A DNA stretch of 60,791 nt from Rubrivivax sp. (lineage in GTDB: Bacteria; Pseudomonadota; Gammaproteobacteria; Burkholderiales; Burkholderiaceae_C). The stretch covers positions 1-60,791 of the forward strand of contig JAIXRN010000076.1 in NCBI GenBank assembly GCA_027485165.1, read 5' to 3'. The notes under the pieces were generated by a model. It was not told where the DNA came from, ran no database searches, and saw only the letters and a program-made list of their open reading frames with translations. Of the stretch, positions 33,550 to 42,191 are shown one piece after another; the first letter of the stretch is position 1, and every line of letters starts with the position of its first letter. The position numbers and the translations under genes are program-made.

Positions 33550-34425
33550 ATGAACGCACCCGCCGCACCGCTGAACCCCGCCCCGAACCCCGCCCGCCCG
33601 ACCGCCGTGCTGGCCGACGACGAGCGCCTGATGCGCGACCAGCTGCGCGCGCGCCTGGCGGAGGTCTGGCCCGAACTGGACATCGTGGCCGAAGCCCGCA
33701 ACGGGCTGGAAGCCGTGCAACTGGTGGACCAGCACCGCCCCGACATCGTCTTCCTCGATATCCGCATGCCGGGCCTGACGGGGGTGGACGCCGCACGCCA
33801 GATCGCCCAACTGGGCCCGCGCGAGGGCGAGGACGAAGACCCCCTGCTGCCCGAGATCGTCTTCATCACGGCCTACGACCAGTACGCCGTGGAAGCCTTC
33901 GAACAAGGCGTGGTCGACTACGTGCTGAAGCCGGCCGAACGCGAACGCCTGCAGCTGACGGCGCAGCGCCTGCAGCAGCGCCTGGCGGCGCGCCGAGACC
34001 CCGAGCACCCGGGCGAAGACGGCGCCGCCAGCCCGGCTGCGCCACTGCAGCAGCTGCTGCACCAGCTGTCAGCCCGCTTGAACCCCGGCAAAGCGGCCAG
34101 CTACCTGCAGTGGATACAGGCCACGGTGGGGCAGACGATCCAGATGATCCCGGTGGATGACGTGCTGTTCTTCGTCAGCGACGAGAAGTACACCCGCGTG
34201 CAGACTGCCCAGGTGGAAGCGCTGATCAGGAAGCCCATCAAGGAACTGGTCGACGAACTCGACCCGCAGCTGTTCTGGCAGATCCACCGCAGCACCCTGG
34301 TGGCGGTGAAGTCCATCGCCGGCGTCACGCGCGACTTTCGCGGCCGGCAGATCGTCAGCGTCAAAGGCCACCCCGAGAAGCTCGAGGTCAGCCGCAGCTA
34401 CACCGGGCTGTTCAAGGGGATGTAG
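33550..34425 (+). CDS. LytTR family response regulator
   Basis: 291 residues. Receiver domain: acidic pair in VLADDERLMRDQL, phosphoacceptor Asp in IVFLDIRMPGLTG, FITAYDQYAVEAFEQGVVDYVLKPAE. A linker of about 50 residues, and then the LytTR DNA-binding domain (IQMIPVDDVLFFVSDEKYTRV ... FWQIHRSTLVAVKSIAGVTR ... VSRSYTGLFKGM). It should be phosphorylated by the LytS-like kinase upstream. Its last 14 nt overlap the 3' end of the convergent MOSC gene. Confidence 0.94.
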   Translation: MNAPAAPLNPAPNPARPTAVLADDERLMRDQLRARLAEVWPELDIVAEARNGLEAVQLVDQHRPDIVFLDIRMPGLTGVDAARQIAQLGPREGEDEDPLLPEIVFITAYDQYAVEAFEQGVVDYVLKPAERERLQLTAQRLQQRLAARRDPEHPGEDGAASPAAPLQQLLHQLSARLNPGKAASYLQWIQATVGQTIQMIPVDDVLFFVSDEKYTRVQTAQVEALIRKPIKELVDELDPQLFWQIHRSTLVAVKSIAGVTRDFRGRQIVSVKGHPEKLEVSRSYTGLFKGM

Positions 34426-34834
34426 CCGTTGCAGGCGCTGCCGGTTCGACCACGACAGCGCTGCCCTGTTCGATCCAGCCGCTTTCCAGCACGCGCGCCG
34501 TCATGCCCCCCACGCACAGGCGCTGGTTCTTCAGCGCCAGCAGGTTGATACCGCTGACGACCAGGTTGCGCCGCAGGCACAGCGGGTCGACCACGGGCAC
34601 GCGTGCTAAGGCAGCGATCACGGCCAGGTGTTCATGCTGGATCAGCGTCACCTGGCGCGTCGACAGTTCGGCTTCGCCCCGCTGTCCCAGCCGGTCGTCG
34701 GCCAGGCCGATGCGTGCCAGTGCCTGTGTGCCGGGCACCGCGCGCGTGGGGTCACGCGGGTGGCTGCGCACGATGATCAGCTCGACGCGACCGGCGACTT
34801 GCGGCGGTGCGGTCAGGTCGCGGATGGTGCGCAT
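34412..34834 (-). CDS. MOSC domain protein, apparently internally shortened
   Basis: 140 residues. RQVTLIQHEHLAVIAAL and LRRNLVVSGINLLALKNQRL are typical MOSC motifs, and MTARVLESGWIEQGSAV is the typical MOSC ending. Between them, directly after RLCVG, the segment that in family members carries a Cys (often CxPC) and a Gly-rich loop is missing, about 25-35 residues by recollection. The remaining Cys in LCVG may or may not substitute. MOSC proteins handle molybdenum-cofactor sulfur. This copy may be altered in function. It follows rep by 17 nt on the same strand. Confidence 0.75.
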   Translation of the reverse strand: MRTIRDLTAPPQVAGRVELIIVRSHPRDPTRAVPGTQALARIGLADDRLGQRGEAELSTRQVTLIQHEHLAVIAALARVPVVDPLCLRRNLVVSGINLLALKNQRLCVGGMTARVLESGWIEQGSAVVVEPAAPATATSP

Positions 34835-34851
34835 CGGCTTTGTCCTGTCCT

Positions 34852-36900
34852 TCAGGCCACCGGCGTGCCGGCGCCGGCCTTGGCGGCCATGGCGTCGCGC
34901 AGCTTCTTCAGGCGTTCGCGCGGGTCGCCCCTGTCCACGGCTTCGTCCAGCTTCATCTCGGCCACGAAGCGGCTGGGCACGCCCTGCACCGTGTCGCGGC
35001 CCTTCTTGCGCCGGCGCAGCGTGCTCACCAGCAGGGTCTGGCGCGCACGCGTGATGCCCACGTACATCAGCCGCCGTTCTTCTTCCAGGCGTTCTGGCGT
35101 CATCTCTTCGTCACCGCTCTTGAAGGGCAGCAGGCCTTCGTTCACGCCCACCAGCATCACGTGCGGCCATTCCAGGCCCTTGGCAGCGTGCAGGGTGGAC
35201 AGGGTCACCACGTCCTGGTCGTCGCCGCGTTCGGCTAGGCTGATGATGACGCTGATGGTCTGCGCCACGTCCAGCACGCTCTGGCGCGGGGTCTCGAAAG
35301 TGCTGCCGGCGTCCTGTTCCGTCTGCCCACCGCAGCGCTTGGCGATCCAGTCCACAAAGTCCAGCACGTTGGCCCAGCGGGCGGCGGCCAGCTTTTCGCT
35401 GTCCTCGCCGTCGAACAGGTGCTGTTCGTAGCGGATGTCTTTCAGCCAGCCCAGCAGCAGTTCGCGCGCGGGTTCGGCACCGCTGGTGTGCTTCGCGCGC
35501 TGCTGCAGGTCGTTCACCTCGCGGCCGAACTGCTGCAAGCCGTCCATCGCCTTGCCTTTCAGCGCCAGGGCCAGGCTGGGGGCGAACAGGGCTTCGAACA
35601 GGCTGACCTTCCACTTGCCTGCGAATTCGCCCAGCGCGCCCAGCGTCTGGTGGCCGATGCCGCGCTTGGGCGTGGTCACGGCGCGCAGGAAGGCCGGGTC
35701 GTCGTCGGGGTTCACCAGCAGGCGCAGCCAGGCGCACAGGTCCTTGATCTCGGCGCGGTCGAAGAAGCTCTGCCCGCCAGACACCTTGTACGGGATCTGC
35801 GCTGCGCGCAGCTTTTGTTCGAACACCCGCGCCTGGTGGTTGGCGCGGTAGAGGATGGCGAAGCTGGACAGCGCGTTGTTGCCATCGTTGGCACGCAGCG
35901 CCTGGATGCGCGAGACCATGCGCTCGGCTTCGTGTTCTTCGCCGTCGCAGTGCAGCACGCGCACGGGTTCGCCGTCGCCGAACTCGCTCCACAACTTCTT
36001 TTCGAAGATCTTCGGGTTGTTCGCGATCACCGCATTGGCCGCGCGCAGGATGTGGCCTGTGCTGCGGTAGTTCTGTTCCAGCGCGATGACTTTCAGCTGC
36101 GGGAAGTCCTGCGGCAGGCGCTTCAGGTTGTCCAGCGTGGCGCCGCGCCAGCCATAGATGGACTGGTCGTCGTCGCCCACGGCCGTGAAGTGCCCGCGCT
36201 CGCCCACCAGCACCTTCAGCAGCTCGTACTGCACGGCATTGGTGTCCTGGTATTCGTCCACCAGCACATGGCCGAACTGCGCCTGCCACTTGGCGCGCAG
36301 CTCGACCTGCTGCTGCAGCAGCCGCAGCGGCAGCAGGATGAGGTCGTCGAAGTCCACCGCCTGGTAGGCCTGCAGGCGTTCCTGGTAGCGCTGCATCACC
36401 ACCGCGGCCACGCGTTCGTCTTCGCTTTCTGCGGCGCGCGCGGCACCAGCAGCGTCCAGGCCCTGGTTCTTCCAGGCGCTGATGGCCCACTGCCAGCGGC
36501 GGGCCAGCGCGGCGTCGGTGGTGCCGCCGGCGTCCCGCATCACGCCCAGCACGTCGTCGCTGTCCAGGATGCTGAACTGCGGCTTCAGCCCCGCCGCCTG
36601 CCCGTCACTGCGCAGCAGGCGCACGCCCAGGCTGTGGAAGGTGCTGATGGCCAGGTCGCGCGCGGCTTTGCCACCCACCAGGGCCTTGGCGCGTTCGCGC
36701 ATCTCGGCCGCGGCCTTGTTGGTGAAGGTGATGGCGGCGATCTTCTTCGCGTCCAGCCCGCTGGCGAGCAAGCGTTCGATCTTGTGCACGATCACCCGCG
36801 TCTTGCCCGACCCCGCACCCGCCAGTACCAGGCAGGGCCCGTGCAGGTGGCGCACGGCGTCCATCTGCGCGTTGTTCAGGGTGGCGGGCGGCGGCGGCAT
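34852..36900 (-). CDS. rep: ATP-dependent DNA helicase Rep
   Basis: 682 residues, close to the 673 of E. coli Rep. All superfamily 1A motifs are present: GAGSGKT (Walker A), ITFTNKAAAEM, VDEYQDTN (motif II), GDDDQSIYGWRGA (III), LEQNYRST (IV), TLHAAKGLEW (V) and YVGITRARQTL (VI). The enzyme unwinds DNA 3' to 5' and helps restart stalled replication forks. It is upstream of the MOSC gene on the same strand, with 17 nt between them. Confidence 0.94.
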   Translation of the reverse strand: MPPPPATLNNAQMDAVRHLHGPCLVLAGAGSGKTRVIVHKIERLLASGLDAKKIAAITFTNKAAAEMRERAKALVGGKAARDLAISTFHSLGVRLLRSDGQAAGLKPQFSILDSDDVLGVMRDAGGTTDAALARRWQWAISAWKNQGLDAAGAARAAESEDERVAAVVMQRYQERLQAYQAVDFDDLILLPLRLLQQQVELRAKWQAQFGHVLVDEYQDTNAVQYELLKVLVGERGHFTAVGDDDQSIYGWRGATLDNLKRLPQDFPQLKVIALEQNYRSTGHILRAANAVIANNPKIFEKKLWSEFGDGEPVRVLHCDGEEHEAERMVSRIQALRANDGNNALSSFAILYRANHQARVFEQKLRAAQIPYKVSGGQSFFDRAEIKDLCAWLRLLVNPDDDPAFLRAVTTPKRGIGHQTLGALGEFAGKWKVSLFEALFAPSLALALKGKAMDGLQQFGREVNDLQQRAKHTSGAEPARELLLGWLKDIRYEQHLFDGEDSEKLAAARWANVLDFVDWIAKRCGGQTEQDAGSTFETPRQSVLDVAQTISVIISLAERGDDQDVVTLSTLHAAKGLEWPHVMLVGVNEGLLPFKSGDEEMTPERLEEERRLMYVGITRARQTLLVSTLRRRKKGRDTVQGVPSRFVAEMKLDEAVDRGDPRERLKKLRDAMAAKAGAGTPVA

Positions 36901-36948
36901 GGCAGCGCTGCATGTTAGCTGCCGCCCTGGTGGCGGCTGCGGCGCGGC

Positions 36949-36970
36949 GCAGGCCGCCCGTGCGGCCTGC
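36949..36970 (-). terminator. Hairpin after the last DUF1501 gene
   Basis: GCAGGCCGC pairs with GCGGCCTGC around CCGT, 9 nt after the DUF1501 stop at 36979 on the minus strand. No T-run follows. It marks the likely end of the DUF1800/DUF1501 transcript before rep. Confidence 0.5.
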
Positions 36971-36978
36971 CGATCAGG

Positions 36979-38541
36979 TCAGGTCATGAAGCCCAGGTTG
37001 CGCACGCTGGGGTTGAAGTTCGCCAGGTTCGGGAAGATGCCCAGCAGCTGGTTGTCCGACAGACCCATCCAGCGGCCCAGCGTGGCGCCCAGCTGGTCGA
37101 CCGATGTCGTGGGCAGCAGCGACCCGTTGCCCAGCTGGTCGGGGCTGCCGTCGAAGTTGTTGTTGTTGGTGTTCTTCACCGACAGCACCGGGAAGTTGCC
37201 GAAGAACTGCCCGCCACGCACCGCCCCGCCCATCACGAAATGGTGCGCGCCCCAGCCATGGTCGGTGCCGTCGCCGTTGCTGGTGAAGGTGCGGCCGAAG
37301 TCGCTGGCAGTGAAGGTGGTGACCTGGTTGCGCGCGCCCAGGTTGCCCAGCGTGTCGTCGAAGTACTTCAGGCCCTGGGCCAGACGCGCCATCAGGTCGG
37401 CGTGGTTGCGGTTCTGGAAGTCGTGTGTGTCGAAGCCGCCCAGGCTGACGAAAAACACCTGGCGTGACGCGCCGCTCAGGCCGCGCATGCCGGCGTCGAT
37501 CATGCGTGCCACCACCTGGAACTGCTGCGCCAGACTGTTGGCTGCGGTGGCGCCGGTCAGCGGGTTGTCGTAGCGCAGCTTGGGGTCGTTGTTCTGGCTG
37601 TAGTTGCCGCTGGTGGGGGGCGTGCCGAAGACCGGGTCGCTGGGCGCGCGCAGCGCAGTGCGCAGCACCAGTTCGGCGTCGATGGAACGCCGTGCCACCG
37701 CGGCCAGGTCGGCGTCGAAGGGGTGGGTGGACGTGGCCAGGCCCGTCAGCCGCTGCAGTGCGGTGCCCACGTCGGTGGACCCGAACAGCTGCCCGGCGGT
37801 GTTCACGCCCATCAGCACGGCGCCGTTGACGCTGACCTGGTACTGCTTGACGGTTTCGCCAGCCAGCCAGACGGCATTGCCGCTGGCCGAAATGGCCGTG
37901 AACACCGGCCTGGCGTTCTGGCTGGCCAGCAGGTCGCCCATCAGGCCTGCCCAGCCCTGGGTGGTGCCTTCGGGGCCCAGGGCCTGCCAGGTGTTTTGCT
38001 GGTCGTTGTGCGAAAACAGCCGGTCGGGCTTGGGGTGGCTGGCCATGGCGTACTGCGCCTTGGTCGTGGGCAGGATCAACGGGCCCACGTTGGGCAGCAC
38101 GGCCAGCCGCCGGTCGCTGGCAAACAGGGTCTGCAGGCTGCCCATCAGCGGGTGCAGGGCATAGGGCCCGCTGCGCACGTTGCTGGGGGTGATGGTCAGC
38201 ACGCCGCCCAGCCGCGCCGGCGAACCAGCCGCCGCCGTGGCCACCGGCGGCGTGCCAGGGCCTAGCAGCGCGATCGGGTCGGGCGCCTGCGTGCGGGTGG
38301 TGGTGTAGGCACGCCAGTTCGAACGTTCCAGCGGCAGCACCATGTTGAAGGCGTCGTTGCCGCCATACATGAACAGGCACACCAGGGCGCGGTATTCGCC
38401 CGCCGGCGCGCTCTGGGCCGCGGCCGTGCCCAGGGCGGCCAGGTTCAGGGCCAGCGGCGCGGCGCCAGTGCCGACCAGGGTCGACATGCCGGCAGCATGG
38501 CGCAGGAAGTGGCGGCGCGAGTGATTGGATGTGCGGGTCAT
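36979..38541 (-). CDS. DUF1501 protein, Tat-exported (pair 1)
   Basis: 520 residues (PF07394). The N-terminus is a Tat signal (SRRHFLRHAAGMSTLVGTGA). Conserved blocks are YRALVCLFMYGGNDAFN, VSLGGFDTHDFQNRNHADLM and DHGWGAHHFVMGGAVRGGQ. Asp/His in these blocks resemble metal ligands of the alkaline phosphatase/sulfatase superfamily, to which I believe the family is assigned. The protein should work outside the cytoplasmic membrane; the substrate is unknown. It follows its DUF1800 partner by 42 nt and is the last gene of the six-gene run. Confidence 0.92.
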   Translation of the reverse strand: MTRTSNHSRRHFLRHAAGMSTLVGTGAAPLALNLAALGTAAAQSAPAGEYRALVCLFMYGGNDAFNMVLPLERSNWRAYTTTRTQAPDPIALLGPGTPPVATAAAGSPARLGGVLTITPSNVRSGPYALHPLMGSLQTLFASDRRLAVLPNVGPLILPTTKAQYAMASHPKPDRLFSHNDQQNTWQALGPEGTTQGWAGLMGDLLASQNARPVFTAISASGNAVWLAGETVKQYQVSVNGAVLMGVNTAGQLFGSTDVGTALQRLTGLATSTHPFDADLAAVARRSIDAELVLRTALRAPSDPVFGTPPTSGNYSQNNDPKLRYDNPLTGATAANSLAQQFQVVARMIDAGMRGLSGASRQVFFVSLGGFDTHDFQNRNHADLMARLAQGLKYFDDTLGNLGARNQVTTFTASDFGRTFTSNGDGTDHGWGAHHFVMGGAVRGGQFFGNFPVLSVKNTNNNNFDGSPDQLGNGSLLPTTSVDQLGATLGRWMGLSDNQLLGIFPNLANFNPSVRNLGFMT

Positions 38542-38583
38542 GGCGGTCTTTCGGTGGGGCTTTCCGGGGGGCTTGCCGTGTAG

Positions 38584-40491
38584 CTACTTCGCAGCCAGGA
38601 ATTCAGGCGATGCCAGCACCAGCAGCACGGCCGAGCGCACGCGGTTCAGCTTGGCGGTGTCGATGGCAGCCTGGTTGGTGCCTTGCGGGTTCAGCGCCGG
38701 GATGGCGATCTTGCCCACCGCCGTGGCGATTTCGCCCGTCAGCGTGGCGCTGGCGCGGCCGTACAGCAGCTTGTCGGCCACCGCCGCCACCAGCGCCGTG
38801 GGCTGAGTGGCCAGGGCCATTTCCGGTGCCCAGTTGCGCTGCAGGTCGCGCCGGTTCAGCACCACGCCGTTGACGGTGCCGTTGCCCTGCCCGACACCGC
38901 TGTTCAGGTTGTCGCGCATGTAATTCACCCAGCCCGAAACGCTGCTCTCGTTCACGAGCTGCATTTCCGGCGCCACCAGCCCGGCAGCGGCGGTCTGCGT
39001 GCCCGGGGGCGTGTAGCCGGGGCGGTAGAAGTTGAAGACCGAAGGCGAACGCAGCGGCGTCTGCCCCAGCGACCCGTTCGGGTTGTCGGTGTTGCCCACG
39101 CGCCACCAGCCGGTGTCGCTGCTGTGCGGGAAGGCGCGCAGGTAGGCCGACAGGCGCAGCACCGGTTCGCGCACCTTGGCACTGGCTGTGCCGGTGGCGC
39201 GCGCCTGCGGGTGCAGCAGGATGGCGCGCACCACCGCCTTCAGGTCACCGCGCTGGCCACTGCCGTTGTTGTCGAACACGGCCGCGACGTCGCGCACATA
39301 GGCCGGGCTGGGGTTGCTGGTGACCAGGCGCTGGATGAGCTGGCGCGACAGAAAAGGCCCGACGTTGGAGTGCGCGGCCAGCGTGTCCAGCGCCACGGCC
39401 AGGCTGGCCGCGGGGTTGGCCGTGGTCTGGGCTGGAATGGTGACGCCCAGGAAGCTCTTCACCGCCGTGCTGTGGTACTGCGGATAGGCCTGCATGCGCT
39501 TGAAGAAGCGGTCAGGGTCGGACACGGGCGTGGCGCCGCCCGTGTTGCCGTTGAAGAAGCAGTTGGCGCTGGTGTTGGCACAGGCGAAGCTGAAGCCGGT
39601 GAAGACCTGCGACAGGCCCGCCACGTCGGCCGGGCCATAGGTTTCCACCGGCTGGCCGTTCACCAGCATCGGCGTGCCGTCGGGTTCCAGCCGCAGCACG
39701 CCGATCGAGAACAGCTGCATCGATTCACGCGCGAAGTTCTGGTCCGGGATGCGGCCGGTGGCCGGGTCGGCCTTCTGGTTGCGGATGTGGGACAGGTAGT
39801 AGCCCATCAGCGGGTGCAGGGCCACGTCTTCCAGCAGCTGGCGGTAGCTACCGAAGGCATTGGCGCCCAGCATGTCCAGCCAGGCCGCCATGGCGCGGGG
39901 CTGGTCGCCCACGTTGCCGTCGATGGCCGAAATGACAAAGATCTGCGACAGCGCATAGGCCACGCGCAGACGCAGCTGGTCTTCGCTGTTCAGGGCCTGT
40001 TTCCAGAAGCTTTCCCAGACCTGGTCCTGCCCGGCGGTGGTGCCCGGGGTGGCCGTCTGGATCTGGGCGTCACGCGCCTCCCAGTGGGCGCGGTGCGACG
40101 TGGCCGGCAGGGTGAACTGGCGGTCGACCCAAGCGGTGTAGCCCAGGGCCATCAGCGCGTCGGTGTCGGTGGCGCTGGGGCCGAAGCTGGCGAAGCTCAG
40201 GAAGCGGGCGGCGTCGCCGCGCGAAGCCGGCAGGTCGACGCCGCGCGCAGCGGGCACGCGCGTCGCGGGGCGGGCGTTGGCATTGGCGTTGGCATTGGCA
40301 TTGGCGTTGCCATTTGCGTTAGCACTGAGGCTGGTGCCGGCAGCCACCGGCCCCGCGGCCCCTGCAGGCGCTGCTGCGCATTGCGCCAGCAAGGCCAGGC
40401 CGGCCGTGAAGGTGGCCCAGGCCGGTGCTGGGCGGGGGGCCTGAGCCTCTTGACTGGCCGCGTGGCGCGCGGCATGCAATGCATCGATCAC
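38584..40491 (-). CDS. DUF1800 protein (pair 1)
   Basis: 635 residues (PF08811). From GTG 40489-40491, which has AGGAG 8 nt upstream, the N-terminus leads into a hydrophobic signal-like stretch (WATFTAGLALLAQCAAAPAG). It is followed by an Ala-Asn repeat linker. Family blocks: ARFLSFASFGPSATDTDALM, LRLRVAYALSQIFVIS, HPLMGYYLSHIRNQKAD, FARESMQLFSIGV and RQLIQRLVTSNPSPAYV. The function of the family is unknown. It is paired with the DUF1501 gene downstream. A longer frame reaches 40551, but without a better ribosome site. Confidence 0.9.
   Translation of the reverse strand: MIDALHAARHAASQEAQAPRPAPAWATFTAGLALLAQCAAAPAGAAGPVAAGTSLSANANGNANANANANANARPATRVPAARGVDLPASRGDAARFLSFASFGPSATDTDALMALGYTAWVDRQFTLPATSHRAHWEARDAQIQTATPGTTAGQDQVWESFWKQALNSEDQLRLRVAYALSQIFVISAIDGNVGDQPRAMAAWLDMLGANAFGSYRQLLEDVALHPLMGYYLSHIRNQKADPATGRIPDQNFARESMQLFSIGVLRLEPDGTPMLVNGQPVETYGPADVAGLSQVFTGFSFACANTSANCFFNGNTGGATPVSDPDRFFKRMQAYPQYHSTAVKSFLGVTIPAQTTANPAASLAVALDTLAAHSNVGPFLSRQLIQRLVTSNPSPAYVRDVAAVFDNNGSGQRGDLKAVVRAILLHPQARATGTASAKVREPVLRLSAYLRAFPHSSDTGWWRVGNTDNPNGSLGQTPLRSPSVFNFYRPGYTPPGTQTAAAGLVAPEMQLVNESSVSGWVNYMRDNLNSGVGQGNGTVNGVVLNRRDLQRNWAPEMALATQPTALVAAVADKLLYGRASATLTGEIATAVGKIAIPALNPQGTNQAAIDTAKLNRVRSAVLLVLASPEFLAAK
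40274..40324 (-). repeat. Hexanucleotide Ala-Asn repeat in DUF1800 gene
   Basis: About eight near-identical 6-nt units (GCCAAT or GCCAAC on the coding strand) encode an alternating Ala-Asn run, with one Gly-Asn unit. It forms a linker between signal peptide and domain. Slippage would keep the reading frame and change only linker length. Confidence 0.85.
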
Positions 40492-40622
40492 GGCAACTCT
40501 CCTGCTGTCTGGCCAGGCCGTCGAACCGGCTGGTGGCGGCATTTTCAGCAAGTTGCGTGAAAAGCTTCCCCGTTTTTTTGCTTATGTTTGTAAGCCGCTC
40601 GGTCCGCTGCAAGCGTCTGGCT

Positions 40623-42182
40623 TCAGGCGCGCAGGAAGCCCAGGTTGCGCGCCGCAGCGTCGAAGTTGGCACTGTTCGGGAAGATGTCCAGCAGCTGCGC
40701 TGGCGACAGGCCGAACCAGGCGCCCAGGGTCGTGCCCAGCTGGTCCACCGACGTGCCCGGCAGCAACGCGCCGTTGCCCAGCTGGTCGGGGCTGGCGTCG
40801 AAGTTGTTGTTGTTGGCGTTCTTCAGCGCCAGCGTGGGGAAGCGGCCATACAGGTCGCCACCGCGCACCGCGCCCCCCATCACGAAGTGGTGCGAACCCC
40901 AGCCATGGTCGGTGCCGTCGCCGTTGCTGGTGAAGGTACGGCCGAAGTCGCTGGCGGTGAAGGTGGTGACGTTGTTCAGCGCGTTCAGCCCGGAGAGCGT
41001 GGTGTCGAAGTAGCGCAGCGCCTGCGCCAGGCGCGCCATCAGGTCGGCATGGTTGCGGTTCTGCAGGTCGTGGGTGTCGAAGCCGCCCAGGCTGACGAAA
41101 AACACCTGGCGCCGCACGCCCGTGGCCCCGGCCATGCCGGCTTCGACCATGCGCGCCACCACCTGCAGTTGCTGGGCCAGGGCGTTGAAGCTGCGCTGGC
41201 CGGTCAGCGGGTTGTCGTACTGCAGCTTGGGGTCGGCGTTGGGGTTGTAGGTGCCGGTGGCCGGCGCGGTGCCGAACAGCGGGTCGCTGGCCGGCTTCAG
41301 CGCCGTGCGCAGCGTGGCTTCGGCATTCAGCGCGCGTTCGGTGACGGCGGCCAGGTCGGCCTCAAAAACATGTGGGCTGCGGGCCCGGGCGGTGATGCGG
41401 TCCAGCGCCGCGGCCAGGTCGGTGCTGCCGTAAACCCGGCCATTGCTGTCGGCGCCCACGCGGATGGCGCCGTTGCTGCCCACCTGGTATTGCTGCACCG
41501 TCTGCCCGGACAGCCAGACGGCATTGCCGGCCGCCGAGACCGAGGTGAAGACCGCGCGGCTGTTGCCGCTGGCCAGCAAGTCGCCCATGCGGCCGCCCCA
41601 GCCGCGCGTGGCACCTTCAGGCGCGCCGGCCTGCCAGGTGGTCTGCTGGTCGTTGTGGCTGAACAGGCTCGCGGGCTTGCGGTGGCTGGCCAGCGCGTAC
41701 TGCGCCTTGCTGGTGGGTTGCAGCAGCGGCCCGATGTTGGGCAGCACGGCCAGCCGCCGGTCGGTGTTGAACAGGCCCTGCAGCGGCGCCAGGCTGGGGT
41801 GCAGGGCATAGCTGCGGCCCTGGGCGTTGACCGGCGTGATCGGCAGCACGCCACCCAACCGGGCGGGCGAACCCGCCGCCGCGCCAGGCACTGGCGCCGT
41901 GCCGGGAGCCAGCAGGGCGATGCTGTCGGGCGCCTGGTTGCGCACGCTGCTGTAGGCCTGCCAGCTGGCAGCGTCGGTGGGCAGCACCGTGTTGTAGCTG
42001 TCGTTGCCGCCGAACAGGAACAGGCACACCAGGGCGCGGTAGTCGCCCGCGGTCTGTGCCGCCGCGTGGCCAGCGGCCAGCAGGTTCAGTGCGGCAGGGG
42101 CGCCGACGCCGGTCAGGGCCGACATCAGGCTGGCCTGGCGCAGGAACTGGCGGCGTGAGGCCTGGCTGTGAAGGTGGGACAT
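40623..42182 (-). CDS. DUF1501 protein, Tat-exported (pair 2)
   Basis: 519 residues. Tat motif SRRQFLRQASLMSALTGVGA, then YRALVCLFLFGGNDSYN, VSLGGFDTHDLQNRNHADLM and DHGWGSHHFVMGGAVRGGD, aligned without large gaps to the other two DUF1501 proteins here. It lies 9 nt after the pair 2 DUF1800 gene, so the two are cotranslated. Like its paralogues it should be an extracytoplasmic metal-dependent protein of alkaline phosphatase-like fold; activity untested as far as I know. Confidence 0.92.
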   Translation of the reverse strand: MSHLHSQASRRQFLRQASLMSALTGVGAPAALNLLAAGHAAAQTAGDYRALVCLFLFGGNDSYNTVLPTDAASWQAYSSVRNQAPDSIALLAPGTAPVPGAAAGSPARLGGVLPITPVNAQGRSYALHPSLAPLQGLFNTDRRLAVLPNIGPLLQPTSKAQYALASHRKPASLFSHNDQQTTWQAGAPEGATRGWGGRMGDLLASGNSRAVFTSVSAAGNAVWLSGQTVQQYQVGSNGAIRVGADSNGRVYGSTDLAAALDRITARARSPHVFEADLAAVTERALNAEATLRTALKPASDPLFGTAPATGTYNPNADPKLQYDNPLTGQRSFNALAQQLQVVARMVEAGMAGATGVRRQVFFVSLGGFDTHDLQNRNHADLMARLAQALRYFDTTLSGLNALNNVTTFTASDFGRTFTSNGDGTDHGWGSHHFVMGGAVRGGDLYGRFPTLALKNANNNNFDASPDQLGNGALLPGTSVDQLGTTLGAWFGLSPAQLLDIFPNSANFDAAARNLGFLRA

Positions 42183-42191
42183 GGGCAGGCC

